Positions 36,619 through 45,040 of a DNA stretch of 64,000 bases are shown one piece after another (the stretch's first letter is position 1; every line of letters starts with the position of its first letter). The notes beneath the pieces were generated by a model. The model saw nothing but the letters and a program-made list of their open reading frames with translations. It was not told the origin of the DNA and searched no databases. Position numbers and translations under genes: made by a program. Source of the DNA: Nafulsella turpanensis ZLM-10 (GTDB lineage Bacteria > Bacteroidota > Bacteroidia > Cytophagales > Cyclobacteriaceae); the NCBI RefSeq assembly GCF_000346615.1, contig NZ_ANNU01000005.1, positions 62,001 to 126,000 on the forward strand, read 5' to 3'.

Positions 36619-37476
36619 ATGAAGTTAGAGAATATAAAAACTGTCGGTGTAGTAGGTGCCGGTGTTATGGGACTGGGTATTGCGCAGGTTTGTGCCATGG
36701 CTGGCTATAAAACACTTCTTTTCGACTTAAATGGCGAAGCCGTTACACAGGCTTTTGGTCAGATTAAAAAGAACCTCGAAAAAGGCATTGAGAAAGGAAA
36801 GGTAACAGAAGCACAAAAGGAAAAAGCGCTTGGAAACCTGCAGAAGGTAGAGGAGCTCCGGAATTTACAGGCCGATTTGATTATTGAGGCAGTGGTGGAA
36901 AAGCTGGAGGTTAAGCATCAGCTATTTCAGCAACTGGAAGAAAATAATAGTCCTGATACAATTCTGGCCTCTAACACCTCCTCTATCCCCATTACCCGTA
37001 TTGGGGCAAAATTAAATCGCCCCGGGCAGTTAGTCGGTGTCCATTTTTTTAACCCGGCTCACATCATGAAACTGGTGGAAATAGTTGCCGGAGCGGCCAC
37101 TACAACAGATGTTCTAACTACCGCAAAAGCCTTTGCAGAAAAGCTCGGGAAAACAGCGATTGTTGCCCGGGACGCTCCAGGATTTATCGTAAACCGGGTC
37201 GCCCGCCACTTTTATGTGGAAAGTCTGCTGCTGGCTGAAGAAGGCGTTGCTGATGTCGAAACAACGGATAAACTGCTGGAAGTATCCGGCTTTAAGATGG
37301 GACCATTCCGCCTGATGGACCTGATTGGCGTAGAAACGAATTTCTCTGTTACCACCTCTATGTATGAAGCTTTCTGGCAGGCCCAAAAATTCAGGCCCAG
37401 CCGTATTCAGCAGCAAAAAGTAGATGCAGGCTTCTGGGGCAGAAAAAGCGGGAAAGGCTTCTATAATTATGAGTAA
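36619..37476 (+). CDS. 3-hydroxyacyl-CoA dehydrogenase (3-hydroxybutyryl-CoA dehydrogenase type)
   Basis: The product has 285 residues. The NAD loop is VVGAGVMGLGIAQVCAMAGY (about 8-27). SNTSSIPITRIG and VGVHFFNPAHIMKLVEIV carry the catalytic Ser, His and Asn environment, and DAPGFIVNRVARHFY begins the C-terminal helical domain. The length matches stand-alone Hbd/PaaH enzymes, not FadB fusions. It oxidises L-3-hydroxyacyl-CoA in beta-oxidation or the phenylacetate pathway. It overlaps the following lipoprotein gene by 8 bases. Confidence 0.93.
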   Translation: MKLENIKTVGVVGAGVMGLGIAQVCAMAGYKTLLFDLNGEAVTQAFGQIKKNLEKGIEKGKVTEAQKEKALGNLQKVEELRNLQADLIIEAVVEKLEVKHQLFQQLEENNSPDTILASNTSSIPITRIGAKLNRPGQLVGVHFFNPAHIMKLVEIVAGAATTTDVLTTAKAFAEKLGKTAIVARDAPGFIVNRVARHFYVESLLLAEEGVADVETTDKLLEVSGFKMGPFRLMDLIGVETNFSVTTSMYEAFWQAQKFRPSRIQQQKVDAGFWGRKSGKGFYNYE

Positions 37477-37906
37477 GGCAGGAAAACTTCTTTTTAAGCT
37501 CCTCCCGCTCTACCTGCTGCTTTTATTTAGCAGCTGTGAGTCGGAGCTACCCGATAGCCCGATTCCTTACGCATATGTAAATGTAGAGATAAACCTGAAT
37601 GATATCCGCTACCAGATCCTGCAGCAGCCTAACGGCTATATTTACCTGCCAGGTGGTGTGCGGGGCATTATTGTGATTGCTGATGGATTTGGGAACTATA
37701 CTGCGTTTGACAGGGCCTGTCCCTTTCACCCGGCAGAAGATTGCGCCCTTATAGAGATGCACGAGAGCGGCTTTTATCTCTTCGACGACTGCTGTGGCTC
37801 TACCTTCAGTTTATCCGGCCAACCCACCGCCGGCCCTGCCCGTTCGCCCCTACGGCAGTACAATACCTTCCTGAATGGTGATTACCTGATTATTAGCAGC
37901 GAATAG
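37469..37906 (+). CDS. Rieske-like lipoprotein with altered cluster ligands
   Basis: The product has 145 residues. The start ATG 37469 overlaps the previous stop and gives a lipoprotein signal (lipobox FSSC near residue 23). The body resembles a small Rieske domain, but the two cluster sites are degenerate. The first reads CPFHPAEDC where CxH is expected. The second reads DDCCGSTF where CPCHGSxF is expected, so the ligand Cys is Asp and the ligand His is Cys. GPARSPLRQY after it is usual for Bacteroidota members. It probably cannot hold a normal 2Fe-2S cluster. Function unknown. An envelope location is inferred. Confidence 0.7.
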   Translation: MSKAGKLLFKLLPLYLLLLFSSCESELPDSPIPYAYVNVEINLNDIRYQILQQPNGYIYLPGGVRGIIVIADGFGNYTAFDRACPFHPAEDCALIEMHESGFYLFDDCCGSTFSLSGQPTAGPARSPLRQYNTFLNGDYLIISSE

Positions 37907-37976
37907 CCTCCTTCTTCCTGCAAAACTCCTTTTGTGCTGTTGCGTACATACAAACAGAACCAAACAATAACGTAAC

Positions 37977-38231
37977 ATGACTAAGAATCACGGAAGCCAT
38001 ATTAAAAATGATGAACAGTATGAAGCGCTACGCGATCAGGGCTATAGTAAAGAAAAATCGGCCCGTATCGCTAACAGCGATTCTCATAAAACAGGAAAGA
38101 AAGGCGGTAAGAGTGCCCAATACGAAGACCGCTCTAAAGAAGAATTGTATAACAAAGCCAAAGAAGTAGGGATTGAAGGCCGCTCTAAAATGAATAAGAA
38201 AGAGCTGATTGATGCATTGAGGCATCATTAA
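37977..38231 (+). CDS. Small basic protein with a Rho N-terminal-like (SAP-like) domain
   Basis: The product has 84 residues and is highly charged. The N-terminal half contains YEALRDQGYSKEKSARIAN, a pattern common in DUF7218-type stress-associated proteins. A GKKGGK linker follows, and the C-terminal half RSKEELYNKAKEVGIEGRSK plus MNKKELIDALR matches the helix-turn-helix pattern of Rho-N/SAP nucleic-acid-binding modules. It is likely cytoplasmic and DNA- or RNA-binding. No partner genes are adjacent. Confidence 0.8.
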   Translation: MTKNHGSHIKNDEQYEALRDQGYSKEKSARIANSDSHKTGKKGGKSAQYEDRSKEELYNKAKEVGIEGRSKMNKKELIDALRHH

Positions 38232-38450
38232 CCTAAGAGGTGCCACCACGTCGTTAGGCCACCACGATTGGCCATAACTTTCGTTTCCTTTTGGAAAAAT
38301 GAGGAGAGCTTTTTCATGGAGAGCCTTTTCGCTTCAGGAGGAGAGCCGGGAGAAGTATGTTCTTTTCAACCCAAAGCCGCAGACCGTAAACCACGTTTTC
38401 TTTGAACTCCTAAAGGCTACTCCTTTTAAAATTCACTCAATGAGCATCTC

Positions 38451-39422
<972 letters not shown>

Positions 39423-39539
39423 AGTTAAAAAATGGTCGCTTGGGGCTGGTCACCCTTGATTGCAGTGATGAAAGATCAGTACCTGTTATTGGTTAGTTAA
39501 TCTAATAACCAACTACTAAATACTGACTACCAGCCTCCG

Positions 39540-40892
39540 CTATTCTAAAATATTACAATGATTGTATTCCTCGTCAATATCGATATATACCTCATCCACA
39601 GCATCTTCAAACCATTTGGCAACAATCTTGTTCTTTTTCTCCATTAATGCTGCGGCCTGAATCTTCTGGTAATCATCTTTTAAATTGGCACGATGAGGCC
39701 TTACTTTATTTTCATAGTAAATGATCCGGACAGCGTCCTTTCCGTCGGCGGTGCGGTAAGGCAATGGTTTTGAAATAGTGCCCACCTCCATGGTATCAAT
39801 TACAAAGAAAATAGAAGGGTCCAGTTCTTCTACCGAAATTCGGTTGCCCCCTTCCTGATTCAGGAAATAGCCACCACTTGAATTGGTCTGAGCATCGTCG
39901 GAATATTCCTTTGCCGCAATGGAAAAATCGATGCTTCCTTCGACAATCTCGGTGCGAAGGCTGTCGAGGTACTGCTCGGCTTCGGAAATATCGAGATTAG
40001 AAGAATTTGGCTTAATTAGAATGTGGCGGCTGTTAAAGGTGTTTCCTCTACGCTCTATAAGCTGGATTAGGTGAAAGCCGAATTGCGACTCCACCGGCTT
40101 TGAAATATCGCCGGGATTCATTCTTAAAGCAGTTGCTTCATACTCAGGCACCAGTTCTCCTCTTTTACGGAAACCAAGCTCTCCTCCTGTTGCGGCAGAC
40201 CCCGGATCTTCGGAATATTTTTTTGCCATTTCGGCAAAAGTAGCTTCGCCGCTTATTATTTTCTGCCGAACTTCATTCAGGCGCTCACGCACCCTATTTT
40301 TCTGCTCCTCGCTTACCTCCGGCAGCTTCACAATATGTCCTACCGTTACTTCTGTCGAAAAGAAAGGAAGACTGTCGGCTGGCAGCTGGTGGAAGAAGCG
40401 CTTTACTTCTGCAGGTGTGATTTCCACATCGCTGGTAATACTTCTGCTTACTTCCTTTATCAGAAGCTGTTCGCGCATTTTATCCTGCAGCTCGGCTTTA
40501 AACTGACTCAGCGGCTTTTTATAATAGCGCTCGATTTCTTCCTCTGAGCCCAGTTGCGCCACCATATATTGCATACGCGCATCCAGCTCTGCCGATACCT
40601 GCTCGTCCGAAACCGAAATAGAATCTATTTCCGCTTTTGCCAGCATCAGTTTATTCTGCACAATCTGGCGCAGTACATCACATCGGTCAATGTTTCCACT
40701 AAACTGGCCCCGCGATACCATATCGAGATAGGAGAGATCCAGCTCCGACTTAAGGGCAATATAGTCATCGACCTTCACGATTATTTCATCGACCACCTGC
40801 TTCCTGCTCTGTGCATACAGGCTTTGGCTGCCACACAGAAAGAGAAACAAAAAAGCTAGGGCTGTTTTATTCGGTATAAATTTCAAAGACAT
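39540..40892 (-). CDS. SurA-like periplasmic peptidyl-prolyl isomerase/chaperone
   Basis: The product has about 450 residues. The signal peptide ends GSQSLYAQ, followed by the SurA N-domain and two parvulin domains. The first is marked by VTVGHIVKL, KYSEDPGSAATGGELGF and SQFGFHLIQL, and the second by SRHILIKP and KEYSDDAQTNSSGGYF. SurA carries outer-membrane proteins to the BAM complex. I chose ATG 40892 (MSLKF). ATG 40913 and TTG 40928 are also in frame and would extend a basic n-region. It overlaps the preceding gene by 26 bases. Confidence 0.9.
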   Translation of the reverse strand: MSLKFIPNKTALAFLFLFLCGSQSLYAQSRKQVVDEIIVKVDDYIALKSELDLSYLDMVSRGQFSGNIDRCDVLRQIVQNKLMLAKAEIDSISVSDEQVSAELDARMQYMVAQLGSEEEIERYYKKPLSQFKAELQDKMREQLLIKEVSRSITSDVEITPAEVKRFFHQLPADSLPFFSTEVTVGHIVKLPEVSEEQKNRVRERLNEVRQKIISGEATFAEMAKKYSEDPGSAATGGELGFRKRGELVPEYEATALRMNPGDISKPVESQFGFHLIQLIERRGNTFNSRHILIKPNSSNLDISEAEQYLDSLRTEIVEGSIDFSIAAKEYSDDAQTNSSGGYFLNQEGGNRISVEELDPSIFFVIDTMEVGTISKPLPYRTADGKDAVRIIYYENKVRPHRANLKDDYQKIQAAALMEKKNKIVAKWFEDAVDEVYIDIDEEYNHCNILE

Positions 40893-41796
40893 CACTCTTT
40901 TGGGCTTTTTCATAAATTTCTTTTTCAAGCCGGGCGGCCAACTCTGTTTTTCGTTTATTGATAATAATAGTCTTTATCTGATCGCTCACAAACTCCAGGG
41001 GCGAAAGCTCATTGGAGATTTTATGGTCGCTGATCTTTAAAAAGTAAAGGTAATGATCGCCGGAGGTTTCTACATAATTATTTTCCTTTAACCACTGCAC
41101 CTTATTAGGAATACTCATGAGCGGTGTATTCACTACCAGCTCTTCGAAGTTTACCCAGGCGGCCTCATCCAGCATAAAATCAGTAGCAAAGCGGTAACAG
41201 TAGGATTTTAGCAGCTCTCTGTCCTTCTCCTCATCGAGCTTTAAATAGTCGCGCAGCTTGTTAAGGCGGGGTGCTTCTTTGGGTACCTTTATAAAAATAC
41301 CCCTGATAATATTCTGCTTTAGTTCAAAATTATCCTTATTCGCCTCGTAGTACTCCTTTATTTCTTCTTCAGAAACTTCCCTGTTGAGGGTCGAGTTTAC
41401 ATAGTACTTCTCATACTCGTACACCATAAGTGCATAGCGGTAATCGAGAATTTTACGATCCAGCTCCTGTTGATCGAACTCAATATTGCTGGCCGCTTCT
41501 TTAATGAGAAGCTGTTTACGAATCCAGTTATCAATGTAGCGCTTTACCAGCCGGGCACTATCGTCCGGAGCGGCATCCACTGGAACAATATCAGCAAGAT
41601 CGGTCTGATACAGGAATTCGTCATTTACCCGTGCCACTTTTACCGGAACATCTTCTCCCGGCTCCACTGTTTCATTGCGCAGGCTCAGGTAGTCGCAGGA
41701 AGCCAGCATCCCCACCCATATACCCACACAGGCAGTCCGTAATAAGTAATTACTTCGTTTCAATGTTTTCCAGCGTTTGTTCCAACACTTCCTCAT
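40867..41796 (-). CDS. SurA-N-like lipoprotein without a parvulin domain
   Basis: The product has 309 residues. A long basic n-region is followed by a hydrophobic stretch and a lipobox LASC (near residue 34). The rest matches a SurA N-terminal chaperone fold: VKVARVNDEFLYQTDLADIV, then YIDNWIRKQLLIKEA, then YYEANKDNFELKQNIIRG. I find no parvulin catalytic signature. It lies between two true parvulin genes and overlaps both (47 and 26 bases), so it probably cooperates with them in outer-membrane protein folding. The start is uncertain because no shorter ATG keeps the signal. Confidence 0.8.
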   Translation of the reverse strand: MRKCWNKRWKTLKRSNYLLRTACVGIWVGMLASCDYLSLRNETVEPGEDVPVKVARVNDEFLYQTDLADIVPVDAAPDDSARLVKRYIDNWIRKQLLIKEAASNIEFDQQELDRKILDYRYALMVYEYEKYYVNSTLNREVSEEEIKEYYEANKDNFELKQNIIRGIFIKVPKEAPRLNKLRDYLKLDEEKDRELLKSYCYRFATDFMLDEAAWVNFEELVVNTPLMSIPNKVQWLKENNYVETSGDHYLYFLKISDHKISNELSPLEFVSDQIKTIIINKRKTELAARLEKEIYEKAQKSDVFEIYTE

Positions 41797-44005
41797 TCAC
41801 TTCTACCGCATACTTTGCGCGCAAAGTATGTACCCATTGCTTCTCCAGGTATTCCTGGTAGTCCGATATTACCTGGCCCCGCACCTCGTCCAGCTTTTTA
41901 GGCGCAGGCGGAAGGATACTCCTGATTTCTACAAGATACACCCGGCCTCCTTTTTCCAGCTGATGGGTTCCCGGCTCCCAACTCACGGCATCAACCACCG
42001 GATGGTCTCCTTTTTCAAAGGGACCCTGGGTTACCTGCAGGGCAAGAGCCGACTCAGTATTGAACTGCTCCTCCAGTGCTGCAGGCGACTGGGTTAGTAA
42101 GCTGGCCGTTGCTTCATTCCCGGAAACAGTACGGAAAGTGTATCGTTCTTTTCCGAGATCAAGAGCCTGCAGGTGCTTGCCTATGTGTTGAACAGCGGCG
42201 GCCCGGGCTTTTGGAATCTCAATTTCCAGCAATGCAGTGGAATCCTGCCTCAGCTCATTTACCAGCTGATCGAGCACCTGTACCACTTTTCCCGCCAGCG
42301 CATTTTTTGTGCCGGCCTCCCATGCCAGGGGCACTTTTTTTACGAGATAAGGCGATTGCCCCATCATTTTCTCCACCTTCCGGAGCACCTCTTTATCGGA
42401 AGCACTGTATACGGTTCCTTCCACACGCTCTCCCCACTGGTACTGGTCGCGGCGAGCCTGGAAAAAGGCTTTAAGACCAGCAGTATCTTCCAGCGCTTTG
42501 GTCCACACTTTTTCGTCCATTAGCTGAAAGAGGAGTATACCATCATGATATTCCTGCACCAGCAGGCGGTAATCGTCGTACTTTTCAGCCAGGTGTGCTT
42601 CTTCATAAGCCAGTAACTCTTCCTTTTGCCATTGCTCGTACAATTTTTGTAAGTACGATTGTGGAGAGGGGTTACTGCCCTCACGTCCATGCTTTTTAAG
42701 CCATGCAGTAAAATCGGCCACAGTATAGGCTTTGTCCTGAAGACTAAAAAGAACCTTTGCGGCCTCTGTGCTATCAGGGGCATAATTGCCTGCCATCAGT
42801 TCAGTACCTGCCTTTTCCAGAAGAGCCTTCAGGTTTTGATTGTTTTCCTGCAGTTTATTTTCTTTGCTCAAACGGGCCAGCAGGGCAGCTTCCTGCAGCT
42901 GTGCCCGCGAATCGCGGCTAATACGAGCCTGCAGCTCGCCCTTCATTTCTTCAAAGGGAGGAATTTGCTCTGTATCGATCAGGCGAATGATGTGCCATCC
43001 ATAGGGGGTCCGTACCGGTTCGGATATTTCCCCTTTCTCCTCTAAAGCAAAAGCAGCCTCTTCGAAAGAAGGCACCATATTACCGGTGCTGAACCATTCC
43101 AGCTCTCCTCCATTGCTCTTTGTGGAGCGGTCTTCCGAAAACTGGGCAGCCAGCTGCGCCCAGTCGCCGCCTTTCTGGAGTTTCTTATAAATCTCCTCAG
43201 CCTTTTCTTTGGCACGATTTACCTCTTCAGGAGAGGCTGTTTCGGGCGTGCGGATCATAATATGGGCAACCTTTACCTTTCCCTGTGAGGGCCGCTTGTC
43301 ATGCACCTTTACCAGGTGGTATCCGAAGTTTGTTCGCACCGGCATAGAAACTTTTCCTTCGGCGGTATTGTATGCTGCATTTTCGAAGGGGTACACCATT
43401 TGTAGCGCAGTAAAGTAGCCAAGATTTCCACCGTTTATGCTGGCGGAGGGGTCCTCGGAGTGTTTCCGTGCAAGAGTGGCAAAATCCTCACCGTTCATAA
43501 TCTGCTCGCGCAGCTTCATTATTTTTTTATAAGCCGCCAGGGTATCGGCCGGGACGGCGTTGGGTTTTACGCCCAGGAGAATGTGCGATGCATTTACTTC
43601 TGTTCCCAGGCGCTCGTAAGCCTCCCGCACCAGCTTCTCGGTTACGGCACTTTCGGTTAGGTAAGGTTTTGCCAGCTGCTTCTTATAGCCTTCCAGTTCA
43701 TCAATAAAAGCCTGCTCGGTATGCATACCTGCTTCCTTTGCTTCCTGCACTTTTAACTTAAAGTTGATGTACAGGTCCAGGTATTCGCGCAGGTCGTCGG
43801 CAGGATTGGCCACCGTATCGCGGCTAAAATTGTTTTTATTGTAAACATACAGGAACTCCTGAAGGGTGGTGGGTTCGCTCTGAACGCTAAAAAGGACCGG
43901 CTCTGGGGTTGAAAGGGCTCCGGCTGGAGAAGATTGCTCGGTACTTTTACAGGACAGGCTTAATAGGCTTAAACCTGCAAACCAAAGCAAATATTTTTTT
44001 CTCAT
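41750..44005 (-). CDS. Lipoprotein PPIase with two parvulin domains
   Basis: The product has 751 residues. The lipobox is LSLSC (Cys19). Residues about 30-110 form an N-terminal helical region. Two tandem parvulin domains follow: VNASHILLGVKP...HSEDPSASINGGNLGYF...FGYHLVKV, and VKVAHIMIRTPE...SEDRSTKSNGGELEWF...YGWHIIRLI. A long C-terminal region (about 370-750) resembles the SurA/PpiD peptide-binding region. It acts in the periplasm on outer-membrane protein precursors. It is the first gene of the three-foldase cluster. Confidence 0.9.
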   Translation of the reverse strand: MRKKYLLWFAGLSLLSLSCKSTEQSSPAGALSTPEPVLFSVQSEPTTLQEFLYVYNKNNFSRDTVANPADDLREYLDLYINFKLKVQEAKEAGMHTEQAFIDELEGYKKQLAKPYLTESAVTEKLVREAYERLGTEVNASHILLGVKPNAVPADTLAAYKKIMKLREQIMNGEDFATLARKHSEDPSASINGGNLGYFTALQMVYPFENAAYNTAEGKVSMPVRTNFGYHLVKVHDKRPSQGKVKVAHIMIRTPETASPEEVNRAKEKAEEIYKKLQKGGDWAQLAAQFSEDRSTKSNGGELEWFSTGNMVPSFEEAAFALEEKGEISEPVRTPYGWHIIRLIDTEQIPPFEEMKGELQARISRDSRAQLQEAALLARLSKENKLQENNQNLKALLEKAGTELMAGNYAPDSTEAAKVLFSLQDKAYTVADFTAWLKKHGREGSNPSPQSYLQKLYEQWQKEELLAYEEAHLAEKYDDYRLLVQEYHDGILLFQLMDEKVWTKALEDTAGLKAFFQARRDQYQWGERVEGTVYSASDKEVLRKVEKMMGQSPYLVKKVPLAWEAGTKNALAGKVVQVLDQLVNELRQDSTALLEIEIPKARAAAVQHIGKHLQALDLGKERYTFRTVSGNEATASLLTQSPAALEEQFNTESALALQVTQGPFEKGDHPVVDAVSWEPGTHQLEKGGRVYLVEIRSILPPAPKKLDEVRGQVISDYQEYLEKQWVHTLRAKYAVEVNEEVLEQTLENIETK

Positions 44006-44176
44006 GAAAACTTGTCTGATAATGAGGGCTCCGTTTTTTAACCAATTGCAATTTTAACGAAATTTTACAACAGAACCATATAAAGAGCAGGCTGAAAATA
44101 AATAAGTTAGTCCGGGAATGGGGCAGGTAGGAAAGAAAAAAGCAGGAAGAAAAAGGGAGAGGGAAAGAATTTGCAA

Positions 44177-44611
44177 TCAGGCTTCAGCTAAAGGCATGCG
44201 CTTAAACAGACGGCAGATATTACTGTCGCCATTACTTCTAAACTGCACATCGTCCATAATTCTTTTCACGAGCATCAGGCCCAGGCCTCCTTTACGGCGG
44301 GCTTTTACAAGCTCCTTCAGCATTGGCTCCTTATAGTTAATAATATTGAAGCCTTCATTATTCCTGTCAACAATTTCGAAGGTAACGCCTTCATTTTCCT
44401 CCACTTTAATATGGAGTTCGATGCAGTCAGCAGTACTGGAGGTATTGTAAGAATGAACAATCAGGTTCGCACAAATCTCATCCACAGCAAGCACCAACAT
44501 ATTCAGGTCTATCTCGGAGATGGAGTACTGCCCCAAAGTCTCGTCGACAAAAGACCTGATGGTCTTTAGCTTACTTTTATTACATGGAACCTTTAAACTA
44601 TATTTCATCAT
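44177..44611 (-). CDS. RsbW-like ATP-binding (HATPase_c) anti-sigma/serine kinase
   Basis: The product has 144 residues with GHKL ATPase boxes: VDEICANLIVHSYN (N box), FEIVDRNNEGFN (G1) and GGLGLMLVKRIMDDV (G2). In partner switching such proteins bind a sigma factor or other target, and phosphorylate a STAS antagonist. It overlaps the STAS gene by 14 bases and is cotranscribed with it from the promoter at 44982. No sigma-factor gene is adjacent, so the target is unknown. Confidence 0.9.
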   Translation of the reverse strand: MMKYSLKVPCNKSKLKTIRSFVDETLGQYSISEIDLNMLVLAVDEICANLIVHSYNTSSTADCIELHIKVEENEGVTFEIVDRNNEGFNIINYKEPMLKELVKARRKGGLGLMLVKRIMDDVQFRSNGDSNICRLFKRMPLAEA

Positions 44612-44945
44612 TTATAAGCGATTTCGCCTGGCCCTTGGTTTCAACTATGGTTAATAGCTGATCCAGACCAAGAATTTCAAAAACATTTGCGACCTTCGCA
44701 TTCAGGCCAAACAGCACAAACTTAGAGCCACTATCTTCGAAATCCTGTATATACGACATAAAAACCCCTAAACCGGCAGAAGAGATATACTGTAAACCTG
44801 TGCAGTCAATTACAATATTCTTCTGTCCTTTTTCAATGGCATCACGAATTGCCTTGTCAAGGTGAATAGAGGAGCTTGCATCTACATCTCCCTCTACCTT
44901 GATTATAAATATGTCGTGTTCGGACTCTTTTGTGATGTTTATCAT
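44598..44945 (-). CDS. STAS-domain anti-sigma factor antagonist
   Basis: The product has 115 residues with the SpoIIAA/RsbV fold. The phosphorylation loop is CTGLQYISSAGLGVF, with Ser56 aligning to the phospho-acceptor of SpoIIAA and Ser55 in place of the usual Asp before it. It would be phosphorylated by the HATPase protein encoded next to it and dephosphorylated by the SpoIIE-type phosphatase encoded just upstream. Confidence 0.92.
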   Translation of the reverse strand: MINITKESEHDIFIIKVEGDVDASSSIHLDKAIRDAIEKGQKNIVIDCTGLQYISSAGLGVFMSYIQDFEDSGSKFVLFGLNAKVANVFEILGLDQLLTIVETKGQAKSLINDEI

Positions 44946-44981
44946 CTTAATTTACGCTTAAGAGTTTTTTTAGTTACAGTA

Positions 44982-45012
44982 CAAAAGTACAACTTTAGCA
45001 ATTTCCTTACAA
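44982..45012 (-). promoter_or_regulatory. Consensus promoter of the STAS-HATPase operon
   Basis: On the minus strand TTG (45010-45012), a 20-base spacer and TACTTTTG (44982-44989) match the Bacteroidota consensus. It lies between the SpoIIE-type gene and the STAS gene, so the two switching proteins have their own promoter. Confidence 0.75.
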
Positions 45013-45040
45013 CTAACCGTTATAGCCGGGGGTTTTTCCT

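Noticed and set aside
39489-39512. 7-bp stem between the MoxR and SurA-like genes as a terminator
   Set aside because: The stem TTGGTTA/TAACCAA is short and AT-rich and is not followed by a T-run on the minus strand.
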